64,000 bases of DNA. It comes from Microbacterium dauci (GTDB taxonomy: Bacteria; Actinomycetota; Actinomycetes; Actinomycetales; Microbacteriaceae). Position 1 is the stretch's first letter, and each line of letters begins with the position of its first letter. This document shows, piece after piece, positions 9,779 through 18,036 of this stretch. Both the position numbers and the translations under genes were made by a program. The stretch covers positions 124,001 through 188,000 of the forward strand of contig NZ_JASJND010000005.1 in the NCBI RefSeq assembly GCF_030065535.1. The letters are read 5' to 3'. The notes under the pieces are model-generated. The model had not been told where the DNA came from. It did not search any database and saw nothing but the letters and a program-made list of their open reading frames with translations.

Positions 9779-11092
9779 TCAGAACGGCGGGAGTGCGAGG
9801 TCGGCAGGGGTGAACGCGACGGCCGGTACCGGGGCGTCTTCTCTGTAGATCCTGCCGAGGGGTGAGGTCCATTCGAGGACACCACCCTTGAGTTGTCGCA
9901 CTCTCCAGCAGGTGAAGTGCTTCATCGAATGATGCCGTTGACACAGGTGGCAGAGGTTGCAGACGTGGGTCTTCCCGCCGAGCGCGTGATCTTCGTTGTG
10001 ATCGACGTCGCAGCGGACCGCCGCTTGTCGGCAGCCGGGGAACCTGCAGTGCTGATCGCGAGCCTGGAGGTAGCGGCGCATCTTCTCGGGGACCCGGTAC
10101 GAGTCCACCGCGAGGACCGCCCCGGTGACCGGGTGGGTGACGAGTCGTTCCCACTGGCTGTTCCCTGCCGCCAACTCGCGGGCAGTCGCGGCGTCGATGG
10201 GGGAGCGTCCGACGAGATCACACGCGTCGTGGTCGTCCCCCGCGAGGGCGTGCGCGGGGATGACGACCTGGATGCGCGCCCGGATCTTCCCGAGCGGTCC
10301 GGCGCTGGTGTCCTTCGTGTCGTCGAGCGCGGGCGTGCCTGCGAGGACCAGGTCTGCGAGCAGATCGGCGCGGACCTGGTCCATGCTGCGCGCGTCGGTT
10401 GACACGATCTCGGCGTCACCAAGAGCCGCGCGCTCGCCCCGGGTGTCGATGATCGCGCGTCCCATCCGGGTGAGCCGATCGTGCATGCCCTCGACGATCG
10501 CGGTCGGCATCTTCGCGATCAGCTCGGACATCCCGTCGCTACCGGGCACGATTCTGACGCACCGCCCGGCCGCGGCTTGCTCGTGCCGCTCTGCGAACGA
10601 CCGCGGGTGCAGGTGCTGCGCGAGCATCTCGAGCGCTGGCCGGACCCGGTTGGGGGTGTCGCGTTCGCACTTCGGGATTGCGGCGACTGCGAACTGACCG
10701 CGCAGTTCGGGTGGGAGCACGCTCCCTGCGGCGATGATCGTGAGGACATGCCCGCGCACGATGCGGCCGGCCTCCCAGGCGGCCAAAGCGGTCGGATAGT
10801 CCTCGACGATCGTCCTCGCCTCATCGATCCGGCGTTGCATCGTGCGGTCGGCGACCCGCATGATCCCGGCGAGTTCGGCGGAGATCGACCGGAGCGCCAT
10901 GTCTTGTTCGCGGACCTTCGCGGGTGAACCGGCCGCCGTCTTCTCCGCGAGGGCGGCCGCGGCGGCGAGGAGTCGGACCTCCGCGATCTGCGCTTCCGCC
11001 GCCCGCGCGAGCACCCCTTCAGCCCCGTGCGCGAGCCCGGCGAGGGACGCCGTGAAGGCGTCCGATCCGGGAGTCTCTGCGGGGCTGGTCAT
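9779..11092 (-). CDS. DUF222 / 13E12-repeat HNH endonuclease-domain protein
   Basis: A 437-residue protein of the actinobacterial 13E12/DUF222 family. The Ala- and Glu-rich helical N-terminal region (about residues 20-330) is the DUF222 part. The C-terminus carries an HNH nuclease signature: CRFPGCRQAAVRCDVDHNEDH, then CNLCHLCQRHHSMKH, giving the Cys pairs for a structural metal and the His-Asn-His core. Such genes are present in many copies in actinobacterial genomes and are thought to be selfish or recombination-associated; their function is not known. No transposase, inteins or repeats flank this copy. The start gives MTSPAETPG; no strong ribosome-binding site is visible. It is divergent from the AFG1-like gene. 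Confidence 0.85.
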   Translation of the reverse strand: MTSPAETPGSDAFTASLAGLAHGAEGVLARAAEAQIAEVRLLAAAAALAEKTAAGSPAKVREQDMALRSISAELAGIMRVADRTMQRRIDEARTIVEDYPTALAAWEAGRIVRGHVLTIIAAGSVLPPELRGQFAVAAIPKCERDTPNRVRPALEMLAQHLHPRSFAERHEQAAAGRCVRIVPGSDGMSELIAKMPTAIVEGMHDRLTRMGRAIIDTRGERAALGDAEIVSTDARSMDQVRADLLADLVLAGTPALDDTKDTSAGPLGKIRARIQVVIPAHALAGDDHDACDLVGRSPIDAATARELAAGNSQWERLVTHPVTGAVLAVDSYRVPEKMRRYLQARDQHCRFPGCRQAAVRCDVDHNEDHALGGKTHVCNLCHLCQRHHSMKHFTCWRVRQLKGGVLEWTSPLGRIYREDAPVPAVAFTPADLALPPF

Positions 11093-11274
11093 ACATCCAT
11101 TCTGGTGAGGGGTTCCGACATTGAGAGGCCCGATTCCAGCGAATCAACCCCAGATCAAGATGAGAAAAACTTCATTCTCCGACCTCAGTGAACACCCTCG
11201 TCTCAGCCGGGCCCGCAGGGCCGCAGATCTCACATGAACGCCCGCACCGGCGGAGGGTCTGGTTCGATGGAACC

Positions 11275-12324
11275 GTGGCAGAGGACGACCCGGAGGCGAT
11301 CGACGAGCAGCCGCCGACTCGACCCGTCGAGGTGACCGCCCGGTTCGCGGCATCCGTCGACGGACTCGACCTCGACGCCAGCCAGCGCGTGGCGGTCGCC
11401 GCGATCGCCCGAGACGATCGTCCGAGCCTGTACCTCCACGGGCCCGTCGGCCGGGGCAAGTCGATGCTCGCCGAGCGGTACCTCGCCGCGTTCGGCGAGG
11501 ACACCCGCCGACTTCACCTGCACGAACTGTTCCGGATGCTGCAGGCCGAGCTCGCCCGCGATTGGAAGGCGCCCGCGGTGATGCTGCGGCGCATGCTCGG
11601 TGGCATCCGCGTCGTGCTTGTGGACGAGTTCCACGTGCACGACCTCGCCGACGCGCTGTACCTTTCGGCGCTGCTGGAGGTCGCGGCCGAGGACGGCATC
11701 ACGGTCATCGCGACGAGCAACTACGCACCGGCCGACCTCCTGCCAGCTCCTGGCCTGCACGACCGGTTCCTCCCGGCGATCGAGCACATCGCCGAGACGT
11801 TCGCGGTCGTCGATCTCGGTGACGGCCCGGACCACCGTTCTGCCGGCGACACCGCCAGGCCGCGCTTCGCCTCCGGGGCCTGGCACCCGTCCCCGCCCAC
11901 CTCGGCAGCGACCATCGAGCTCGTCCTCGCCGACATCCCCGTCCAGGTTCGCCGCATCGACGGTGCACACGTCGAGGCGGACTTCGCCGCGCTCTGCGTC
12001 GCCGAGGTCGGCGTGCGACAGTTCCAGGCGCTCGCCGACCGGTTCGACGCGCTCACCCTGCACGCCGTGCCCGACCTCGCCACCGTCCGGCGCGAGCCGC
12101 TCATGCGCTTCACGACGCTCGTCGACGTGCTCCACGACCACGACGTCCGCCTCGTCGTCCACGCCGCTGCGTCGTTTGCGCGGCTGACCGACGCGGCGGA
12201 CGTGCCCGTCGATGCCGCCAGAACGCTGAGTCGACTGGGAACACAGGGTCGACTCGCGTCGCTCCAGGCGGCATCCGAGGACGGAAACGTAGACTCGACG
12301 TCGATGTCGAGGAGGAGTCAATGA
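11275..12324 (+). CDS. zapE: AFG1/ZapE-family P-loop ATPase
   Basis: An AFG1-like ATPase of 349 residues from the GTG at 11275; an in-frame GTG at 11188 would add 29 residues that do not look conserved, and neither start has a good ribosome-binding site. Walker A is GPVGRGKS, Walker B is VVLVDEFHV, and the following segment (LSALLEVAAEDGITVIATSNYAP, DRFLPAIEHI) is characteristic of the family. ZapE acts on FtsZ rings in proteobacteria and AFG1 on respiratory-complex subunits in mitochondria. It overlaps etfB by four bases, so it is translationally coupled to the electron-transfer flavoprotein and the b-type cytochrome. This context favours a role in handling respiratory proteins over one in division, but that is an inference. 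Confidence 0.75.
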   Translation: MAEDDPEAIDEQPPTRPVEVTARFAASVDGLDLDASQRVAVAAIARDDRPSLYLHGPVGRGKSMLAERYLAAFGEDTRRLHLHELFRMLQAELARDWKAPAVMLRRMLGGIRVVLVDEFHVHDLADALYLSALLEVAAEDGITVIATSNYAPADLLPAPGLHDRFLPAIEHIAETFAVVDLGDGPDHRSAGDTARPRFASGAWHPSPPTSAATIELVLADIPVQVRRIDGAHVEADFAALCVAEVGVRQFQALADRFDALTLHAVPDLATVRREPLMRFTTLVDVLHDHDVRLVVHAAASFARLTDAADVPVDAARTLSRLGTQGRLASLQAASEDGNVDSTSMSRRSQ

Positions 12325-13097
12325 AGATCGTCGTCCTGGTGAAAGAGGTGCCGGACACGTACGGCGACCGCGTGCTCGACCTCGAGACGGGGCTCGCGGA
12401 TCGCGGTGCGTCCGAGCGGGTGCTCGACGAGATCGGCGAACGCGCCCTCGAGGTCGCGTTGACGTACGCCGAAGCGAACGAGGGCACCGAGGTCGTCGTC
12501 ATGTCGATGGCGTCGGATGCCGCGGCCACGTCGGTCCGCAAGGGATTGGCCATGGGGGCGGCATCCGCCGTCCACGTCGTCGACGACGCGCTCGCCGGCG
12601 CCGACCTGGGTGTCACCGCCCGAGTGCTCGCAGCGGCCCTGCGCCGCACCGGCTACGACCTCGTCATCACCGGCAACCTGTCGACCGACGGATCGGGCGG
12701 CGTGCTGCCCGCGATGCTCGCCGAACACCTCGGCGTCCCGCACGCGACCGCGCTCGCCGCCGTCGAGATCACCGGCGAGCAGATCTCGGGGACGCGCGCG
12801 ACCGAGGTCGGCACCGCGACCGTCGAGGCGCCCTTGCCCGCCGTGATCTCGATCACCGAGGCGCTCCCCGACGCGCGGTTCCCGAACTTCAAGGGGATCA
12901 TGGCGGCGAAGAAGAAGCCGTTCGAGACCCTCTCGCTCGCCGACCTCGAGGTCGACGTCGACCCGTCCGCTGCGCCGCAGACGATCATGACGACCGTCGC
13001 CGCGAAACCGCCACGCACCGCGGGCGTGAAGATCACCGACGAGGGCGACGCGGGCGACCAGCTCGCCGCGTACCTGCTCGAGAACAGGCTGGTGTGA
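12321..13097 (+). CDS. etfB: Electron transfer flavoprotein, beta subunit
   Basis: A 258-residue ETF beta subunit, normal length. With EtfA it carries FAD and shuttles electrons from acyl-CoA and other dehydrogenases to the membrane. It starts with the family hallmark [16 protein letters not shown]. The conserved [19 protein letters not shown] and the nucleotide-binding [23 protein letters not shown] follow, and the signature [13 protein letters not shown] lies near the C-terminus. A strong GAGGAG precedes the ATG, which overlaps the stop of the upstream ATPase gene (ATGA). The etfA gene begins one base after its stop. It belongs to the four-gene unit 11275-15598. Confidence 0.95.
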   Translation: MKIVVLVKEVPDTYGDRVLDLETGLADRGASERVLDEIGERALEVALTYAEANEGTEVVVMSMASDAAATSVRKGLAMGAASAVHVVDDALAGADLGVTARVLAAALRRTGYDLVITGNLSTDGSGGVLPAMLAEHLGVPHATALAAVEITGEQISGTRATEVGTATVEAPLPAVISITEALPDARFPNFKGIMAAKKKPFETLSLADLEVDVDPSAAPQTIMTTVAAKPPRTAGVKITDEGDAGDQLAAYLLENRLV

Positions 13098-13098
13098 C

Positions 13099-14064
13099 AT
13101 GACCGACTTCACCGAAGACGCGATCCTCGTCTGGCTCGACGTGACGCCCGACGGTGCGCTCGAGAAGGCTGCCGCCGGACTCCTCGGCGCCGCCGCCCAG
13201 GTCGGCACGCCCGTCGCGCTCGTCGTGACCGACGCCGATGTCGCAGCGGATGCCGCCGCCCTCGGCGCCGCGGTCGTGCTCACCGCTGCGCCCGGCGAGG
13301 GGCTCACCGTGCCGGTCGTCGACGCCGTGGCATCCGCAATCGACCTCGTGCAGCCCGACGCCGTGCTCGTGTCGAACTCCATCGAGGGGCGAGACGTCGC
13401 CGGGCGCCTCGCCGCCCGCCGTTCGCTCGCCCTGTCGGTCGACGCCGTCGGGGTCGCCCGCGACGAGGACGGCGTGCTTGCGCAGCATTCCGTCTACGGC
13501 GGCGCGTACACGGTGACGTCGGCACCGACGTTCGGCGTACCCGTCATCACCGTGCGGCAGGGCTCGATCGACGCGCGCGCCGAGGCGCGGCCGCTCGAGG
13601 TCGTGGCGCTGGAGGTCGCGGCATCCGGAGCCCCGGCGGCGACCGTCTCGGGCGTCGATGCCGTCGTCGCGACGTCGACCCGTCCGGAGCTCCGCGGCGC
13701 CGCGAAGGTCGTCTCGGGCGGCCGTGGACTGGGGTCGGGGGAGCGGTTCGCGCTCGTCGAGCAGCTCGCCGACGTGCTCGGTGCCGCGGTCGGCGCATCG
13801 CGTGCCGCGGTGGATGCCGGGTACGTGCCGTACTCGTATCAGGTCGGCCAGACCGGCGTCTCGGTGTCGCCGCAGCTGTACATCGCACTCGGGATCTCGG
13901 GCGCGATCCAGCACAAGGCGGGCATGCAGACGGCGAAGACCATCGTCGCGGTGAACAAAGATGGAGATGCACCGATCTTCGACATCGCCGACTTCGGCGT
14001 CGTGGGAGACGTGTTCACCGTGGTGCCGCAGCTGATCGCGGCCCTCGAGGCAGCGAAGAAGTAG
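13099..14064 (+). CDS. etfA: Electron transfer flavoprotein, alpha subunit
   Basis: A 321-residue ETF alpha subunit. The N-terminal domain is poorly conserved, as in the family. The C-terminal FAD-binding domain is clear: [21 protein letters not shown], then [21 protein letters not shown], then [24 protein letters not shown] with the conserved IQH contacting flavin, and [14 protein letters not shown]. It is one base downstream of etfB and eight bases upstream of the cytochrome gene. No ETF-quinone oxidoreductase is present in the window, so the membrane partner may be the adjacent b-type cytochrome. Confidence 0.95.
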   Translation: MTDFTEDAILVWLDVTPDGALEKAAAGLLGAAAQVGTPVALVVTDADVAADAAALGAAVVLTAAPGEGLTVPVVDAVASAIDLVQPDAVLVSNSIEGRDVAGRLAARRSLALSVDAVGVARDEDGVLAQHSVYGGAYTVTSAPTFGVPVITVRQGSIDARAEARPLEVVALEVAASGAPAATVSGVDAVVATSTRPELRGAAKVVSGGRGLGSGERFALVEQLADVLGAAVGASRAAVDAGYVPYSYQVGQTGVSVSPQLYIALGISGAIQHKAGMQTAKTIVAVNKDGDAPIFDIADFGVVGDVFTVVPQLIAALEAAKK

Positions 14065-14071
14065 GAGCGGC

Positions 14072-15598
14072 ATGGGAACGGACGCGCGACACGTGCGCCG
14101 GGGACTTCCCCGCGTGCCCGGCGGCGAGCCCTGGCCGCCCGCGGGGGATGCTGCCGACCCGGTTCAGGTGGCAGCAGATGCCGCTTCCGCGGGCTCGACG
14201 CGACACGACCTGCCACCTGAAGGCGGTGCCGCGGCTGCGGCATCCGCTTCGGGTGAGGTCGAGGCGTCGGCTCCGGGGGCGCCAGACGCTGCTCCGGGGG
14301 CGCCAGACGCCGCTCCGGGGGCGCCCGACGCTGCTTCGGCGGTGGCCGAGGCGCAGGATGCGCCCCTCGAGGGTGCGCACTTCCGCCGCGGGCTGCCCCG
14401 CACCGCGGGCGGCGAGGCCTGGCCGCCCGCCGACACGATGCCGGTGGGTGCTTCCCCCGAAGCGGATGCCGCGCCGAGCACGCCCGCTCAGGTGGCAGCA
14501 GTTGTCGCTTCGGACCCGGCAGAGCGACAAGAAGTGCCACCTGAAGCCGCTCGAGCGGCTGCCGCGCCCGCAGCAGCCGCCTCCGCGGCATCCGCTCCTC
14601 GCGAACCGCTCACCGAGCGCCGCCTCGCGCACCAGGGTGTTGCGCGTCGTCCGGTGCCGCGGCCCGAGCCCGCGCGCCGCGGCCCGTTCACGACCGCGCA
14701 GTGGGTCGGCATCGTCGTGGTCGGTGGCGGCGCGCTGCTCTACGCGGCGGCGATGGCGGTCGTCGCGGTGCGCTGGATCCTGAGCCTCGAGCCGATGCAG
14801 GACTTCCTCGTCACCTACCCCGGCGAGTACCACCTGCCCGAGGGTGCGCCGGTCGGCTTCCCGGCGTGGCTGAACTGGTCGCACTTCCTCAACGCGTTCT
14901 TCATGGTGCTGATCATCCGCACCGGGTTGCAGGTCCGGAGCGAGAAGCGGCCCTCGGCGTTCTGGATCTCGAAGAAGCATCGCAAGCGCAAGATGAGCCT
15001 CACGCTCTGGTTCCACCAGGCGCTCGACGTCCTGTGGCTCGTGAACGGCCTCGTGTTCGTGGTGCTGCTGTTCGCCACTGGCCAGTGGATGCGCATCGTG
15101 CCGACGAGCTGGGAGGTGTTCCCCAACGCGCTGTCGGCCGCGCTGCAGTACGTGTCGCTCGACTGGCCGACCGAGAACGGCTGGGTGAACTACAACTCGT
15201 TGCAGCAGCTCGCGTACTTCACGACCGTGTTCGTCGCGGCGCCGCTCGCCGCGATCACCGGCTACCGCATGAGCGCGGTGTGGCCGAAGCAGGCGACGAA
15301 GCTGAACGAGCTGTACCCGGTCGAGTGGGCGCGCAAGGCCCACTTCCCCGTGATGCTGTACTTCGTCGTGTTCATCGTCATCCACGTCGCACTCGTGTTC
15401 GCGACCGGGGCGCTGCGGAACCTGAACCACATGTACGCCGCGCAAGGATCGGTCGATCCCGACGCGTACGCGGCGAACTGGACCGGGTTCTGGCTCTTCG
15501 CACTGTCGCTCGCCGCGATCGTCGCGGCGTTCATCGCGGCCCGACCCATCGTGGTCGCCCCGATCGCCAAGCTCTTCGGCAACGTCAGCGGCCGCTGA
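14072..15598 (+). CDS. Membrane cytochrome b/b6-domain protein with repetitive N-terminus
   Basis: A 508-residue integral membrane protein. The C-terminal 300 residues hold about five membrane segments with His residues placed for heme b ligation: [30 protein letters not shown] and IVIHVALVF. This resembles bacterial cytochrome b561/formate-dehydrogenase-gamma-like proteins. The cytoplasmic first 200 residues are Ala/Pro-rich and contain two copies of RRGLPR-x2-GGE-x-WPPA (near residues 9 and 109). Each copy is followed by QVAA-rich and PPE motifs, so the region looks duplicated. AGGAGCGGC precedes the ATG. It follows etfA by seven bases, which suggests it exchanges electrons with ETF or an ETF-linked reductase. 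Its DNA carries two nested palindromes and a 21-base triplicated repeat. Confidence 0.8.
   Translation: MGTDARHVRRGLPRVPGGEPWPPAGDAADPVQVAADAASAGSTRHDLPPEGGAAAAASASGEVEASAPGAPDAAPGAPDAAPGAPDAASAVAEAQDAPLEGAHFRRGLPRTAGGEAWPPADTMPVGASPEADAAPSTPAQVAAVVASDPAERQEVPPEAARAAAAPAAAASAASAPREPLTERRLAHQGVARRPVPRPEPARRGPFTTAQWVGIVVVGGGALLYAAAMAVVAVRWILSLEPMQDFLVTYPGEYHLPEGAPVGFPAWLNWSHFLNAFFMVLIIRTGLQVRSEKRPSAFWISKKHRKRKMSLTLWFHQALDVLWLVNGLVFVVLLFATGQWMRIVPTSWEVFPNALSAALQYVSLDWPTENGWVNYNSLQQLAYFTTVFVAAPLAAITGYRMSAVWPKQATKLNELYPVEWARKAHFPVMLYFVVFIVIHVALVFATGALRNLNHMYAAQGSVDPDAYAANWTGFWLFALSLAAIVAAFIAARPIVVAPIAKLFGNVSGR
14163..14221. repeat. Nested palindrome, copy 1 (intragenic)
   Basis: Arms TTCAGGTGGCA and TGCCACCTGAA (11 of 11 paired) enclose a second, imperfect stem (TGCCGC with GCGACA). 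The whole 59-base unit lies inside the cytochrome gene and is related base for base to the copy at 14488. Confidence 0.75.
14270..14332 (+). repeat. Three tandem 21-base repeats
   Basis: Three near-identical 21-base units starting GCTCCGGGGGCGCC, each encoding APGAPDA, lie in the linker region of the cytochrome gene. In-frame unit length means copy-number change would only shorten or lengthen a disordered segment. Confidence 0.85.
14488..14544. repeat. Nested palindrome, copy 2 (intragenic)
   Basis: A perfect outer stem (TCAGGTGGCA with TGCCACCTGA) is followed by symmetric four-base internal loops (GCAG and GAAG). A perfect inner stem (TTGTCGCT with AGCGACAA) then closes a 13-base loop. It lies in the same gene as copy 1, 325 bases downstream. 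Confidence 0.8.
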
Positions 15599-15624
15599 AC
15601 CGCGGCATCCGTTCGACAAAAGGG

Positions 15625-15662
15625 GGACGGCGCGACACCCGAGTCGGGATGCCGCGCCGTCC
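15625..15662. terminator. Bidirectional terminator
   Basis: Ten-base perfect arms GGACGGCGCG and CGCGCCGTCC lie between the end of the cytochrome operon and the convergent acetyltransferase gene. The hairpin is preceded by AAAAGGGG on the plus strand, which supplies the U-tract for the minus-strand gene. Confidence 0.75.
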
Positions 15663-15677
15663 TGGTCGTCTCGCGCG

Positions 15678-16187
15678 TCAGCGCACGAAACGGACTTCCG
15701 TCAGCGTTTCGCCGAGGAAGGGCTCGGTGTGGGTCTCGCCGTCGAGGGCGAAGCCGTTGCGGGTGTAGAAGCGGTGCGCACGGGGGTTGTCTTCGGCGAC
15801 CCACAGGTACAGCTCCGACTCGTCGTCGGGGATGACCGCGTCGAACAGGCGCTGGCCGATGCCGGTGCCGTGCCACGCGTCGAGCAGGTAGATGAAGTAC
15901 AGCTCGCGGCGGCGGGGGGCGTCGTCCTCGCGGGCGGGGCCCGAGCCGGCGAAGCCCACGATCTCTCCGTCGACGAGCGCGGCGACCATGTGGTGGTCGG
16001 GTCCCTGCTGCGACCAGTGGGTCCACAGCTCGGCGAGGCGTTTGGCGGACACGCTCTCGAGCGCCGCCCTGCTGATCAGGTGGTCGTAGGTCTCGTGCCA
16101 GCACGTGGCGTGCACGCGGCCGAGAGCCTCCGCGTCCACATCGCGAACGGGACGGACGACGATGTCGGTCTGGAGTTCGGCTTCCAT
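15678..16187 (-). CDS. GNAT-family N-acetyltransferase
   Basis: A 169-residue single-domain GNAT protein that should transfer an acetyl group from acetyl-CoA to an unknown small molecule or protein amine. The acetyl-CoA motif A is LYFIYLLDAWHGTGIGQRLFDAV (residues about 95-117, with the Q/R-x-x-G-x-G/A pattern as HGTGIG). Motif B is ELYLWVAEDNPRAHRFYTRNGF. The minus-strand ATG at 16187 is preceded by TAGAGT and six bases, and has no ribosome-binding site, suggesting a leaderless mRNA. The substrate cannot be inferred from the sequence or from its neighbours, which are an oppositely oriented thioesterase-like gene and the cytochrome operon. Confidence 0.85.
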   Translation of the reverse strand: MEAELQTDIVVRPVRDVDAEALGRVHATCWHETYDHLISRAALESVSAKRLAELWTHWSQQGPDHHMVAALVDGEIVGFAGSGPAREDDAPRRRELYFIYLLDAWHGTGIGQRLFDAVIPDDESELYLWVAEDNPRAHRFYTRNGFALDGETHTEPFLGETLTEVRFVR

Positions 16188-16193
16188 GGGCAG

Positions 16194-16199
16194 ACTCTA
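16194..16199 (-). promoter_or_regulatory. -10 box of leaderless acetyltransferase gene
   Basis: TAGAGT, six bases before the ATG on the minus strand, with no Shine-Dalgarno between them. Confidence 0.55.
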
Positions 16200-16305
16200 C
16201 GCACGGCCTCGCAGGATCGTGAAATCGGTGCAGATGCCACCGTGCGCGGCATCCGCCACTGTCGAACTTCCACAACGGATTCGCCGGTCCGTGGTGGGGG
16301 CGGAC

Positions 16306-16311
16306 TAGGCT
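16306..16311 (+). promoter_or_regulatory. -10 box of leaderless thioesterase gene
   Basis: TAGGCT, eight bases before the GTG at 16320, with no Shine-Dalgarno between them. Confidence 0.5.
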
Positions 16312-16319
16312 CGCGGCTC

Positions 16320-16880
16320 GTGAACGTATGGTGGCGGACCCTGCTGACTCTGATGCGCGCCCGGGTTCTCTACCGCCGGCGCGGTGCACTGGCACCTGAC
16401 ACGGTGGGGCGCATCCGACTGCGGACGCTGCCGACCGACATCGATCTGCTCGGGCACATGAACAACGGTCGCTACGCATCGCTGTTCGACCTCGGCCGGT
16501 TCGACCTGCTGGTGCGGACCGGTATCTGGCAGGCGATGAGCGAGCGCGGCTGGTACGGGGTCGTTGCGAGTGAGTCGGTGACGTTCCGCAAGTCGCTGCA
16601 GCTCTGGCAGCGCTTCACGGTCGAGACGCGCATCATCGGGCACGACGACAAGGCGGTCTATCAGATGCACCGCGCGGTCGTCCGCGGTGAGGTCTACGCC
16701 GAGATGGTGCTGCGGGTGCGGTTCCTGCGACGTGGTGGCGGCATCGTTCCGATCGAGGAGCTGTTCGAGGCGCTGCATCGCCCCGACACCCTCGCGCCGC
16801 TCCCGCAATGGATCAACGATTGGGCGGCCGGCGCGGCGCTGCCGTCGACGCGCGTCCCGGCGCCGAGCGTCTGGCCGTAG
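16320..16880 (+). CDS. Acyl-CoA thioesterase-like hotdog protein
   Basis: A 186-residue hotdog-fold protein of the YbgC/FatA-like thioesterase group. The family signature is TLPTDIDLLGHMNNGRYASLFDLGRFDLL, where the Asp and HMNNG loop are the catalytic region. Later come SESVTFRKSLQLWQRFTVETRIIGHDDKAVYQMHR, with the shared strand pattern. The extra N-terminal helix (MNVWWRTLLTLMRARVLYRRR) is hydrophobic and basic and may touch the membrane. The GTG at 16320 was chosen because TAGGCT lies eight bases upstream, the leaderless arrangement; reading further upstream would run antisense through the acetyltransferase. It probably releases fatty acids from acyl-CoA or acyl-carrier protein; the chain length is unknown. 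Confidence 0.8.
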   Translation: MNVWWRTLLTLMRARVLYRRRGALAPDTVGRIRLRTLPTDIDLLGHMNNGRYASLFDLGRFDLLVRTGIWQAMSERGWYGVVASESVTFRKSLQLWQRFTVETRIIGHDDKAVYQMHRAVVRGEVYAEMVLRVRFLRRGGGIVPIEELFEALHRPDTLAPLPQWINDWAAGAALPSTRVPAPSVWP

Positions 16881-16939
16881 GCGGTCGCGGCCTCCTCTGT
16901 CCCGTGATGGCGGGATGTCCCGCGCGCCTACAAAGAAAC

Positions 16940-17124
16940 AATTTATCTTTCTGGTGCGCAGCGCTCCGGGATCGCCAGCATGAGAACTGCGCTGCTGGGG
17001 AGCGCGCCCGCGGACGAATCGTTCCAGTTCGGCTGAGCCGACGAGTCCGTGTGAAAGACACACCAGGGGGAGTGTCGCCCCGGAGCCGAAGGTCCCGAGC
17101 CTTCCGCTCCGGGGCTTTCCTTTT
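16940..17124 (+). ncRNA. Candidate small RNA locus ending in a strong terminator
   Basis: No reading frame fits this 280-base gap, yet a textbook intrinsic terminator on the plus strand has no plus-strand gene to end except the thioesterase 200 bases before. An AT-rich patch at about 16932-16951 could be a promoter. In the body, GACAC (17056-17060) can pair with GTGT just before it or with GTGTC at 17072-17076, so two alternative hairpins compete. I could not match it to a known actinobacterial RNA family. It could also be only a long 3' tail of the thioesterase mRNA. Confidence 0.3.
17077..17124 (+). terminator. Intrinsic terminator
   Basis: Arms of 16 bases (17077-17092 and 17100-17115; GCCCCGGAGC pairs with GCTCCGGGGC, one mismatch further in) with a seven-base loop, followed by TTTCCTTTT on the plus strand. 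Confidence 0.85.
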
Positions 17125-17160
17125 GCCCGAGCGCGGATGCCGCGCCGACCGGTACTCGGT

Positions 17161-17895
17161 TCAGTCGCCGCCCGGCGCGGGCGTGTCCTGCACCATGAAC
17201 CCGAACACGAGTGCGCGGACTGAGAGTCCGAGGAGCGTCCACTCGCCGGTGGGCAACCCGTCGGCGCCGTCGAGGCGGTAGGTCGGGTGCTCGAGCCCTT
17301 CGAGCGCGCGGATCGCGAACCCTTCGGCGATCGCGGCGAGCGCTTCCGAGAAGTCCTCGAGCGTGAGCCCCGCGCGCATGCGCATGCCGTACGCGTCCAT
17401 GAGTCGCTGGTACAGGTCCGAGAAGGCGGCGACCGACTCGCGGTGGCGTTCGTGACTCGCCTCGGTGAGTTCGGGCCACGTGTCTGCAGTCGTCCGCAGG
17501 GCGAGCGCGATGAGGAACGACTGCGCGTCGAGCAGGTCGGTGGGGTCGGACATGTCGAGGTTCGCGGTGCGCACGTGTGCGAGCGCGGCGGCGTTGATGA
17601 CGTCTTCGCCCGACGCGCCCGATTCGATCAGGTCGACGATCGCGGCCTGCATCGTGTCGGCGGGGCCGACCACTCGCATCCGCATCATCGCGACGGCGAG
17701 GTCGCGGTGGTAATCGGACTGGTCCGCCCACAGTCGATAGGCGGCGCCCGTGGTGAGACCGGTCCGGCGCAGCACGTCCTGCAGGCGGATGTGCTGCACG
17801 CCGGCGCTCATCCCGCGCTCGAGCAGCATCTGCATGCCCGCGCGCAGCAGCAGCGCCTTCGTCTGTTCCCCAGTTCGTCGCCCCATATGAGGCAT
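17161..17895 (-). CDS. TetR-family transcriptional regulator
   Basis: A 244-residue TetR-like regulator. The N-terminal helix-turn-helix reads VQHIRLQDVLRRTGLTTGAAYRLWADQSDYHRDLAVAMM, where the recognition helix is TTGAAYRLWADQ. The rest is a helical ligand domain of no obvious specificity. The ATG at 17895 (MPHMGRRTGEQ) is preceded by GACAGG; an ATG at 17928 would add a poor N-terminus and 17886 is also possible. It is divergent from the arginine-degradation pair at 18037, with about 140 bases between them, so it may control that pair, itself, or both. I saw no clear operator palindrome in the gap. Confidence 0.85.
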   Translation of the reverse strand: MPHMGRRTGEQTKALLLRAGMQMLLERGMSAGVQHIRLQDVLRRTGLTTGAAYRLWADQSDYHRDLAVAMMRMRVVGPADTMQAAIVDLIESGASGEDVINAAALAHVRTANLDMSDPTDLLDAQSFLIALALRTTADTWPELTEASHERHRESVAAFSDLYQRLMDAYGMRMRAGLTLEDFSEALAAIAEGFAIRALEGLEHPTYRLDGADGLPTGEWTLLGLSVRALVFGFMVQDTPAPGGD

Positions 17896-18036
17896 CCTGT
17901 CACCGTTCTCGAACGCACGGGAGCGCAATCGAGGGTGCCGTGGCAGGATGAAACCGGCGTGCCCGGGTCGTCGGTTCGATGAGCTCCGCCGGGCCTCTGG
18001 ACAGCGTCCGCCGCCCTTCGTCTCGAGGAGCGATCA

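Noticed and set aside
9779..11092. Homing endonuclease or mobile-element cargo interpretation of the HNH gene
   Set aside because: No intron, intein or terminal repeats flank it; DUF222-HNH genes are common free-standing genes in this group.
15729..16319. N-terminal extension of the thioesterase gene
   Set aside because: It runs antisense through the acetyltransferase gene and adds no family residues; the leaderless GTG at 16320 fits better.
17030..17065. Hammerhead-ribozyme-like CTGA...GACGAG...GAAA stretch
   Set aside because: The invariant CUGANGA core is interrupted and the stem II pairing does not place GAAA correctly.
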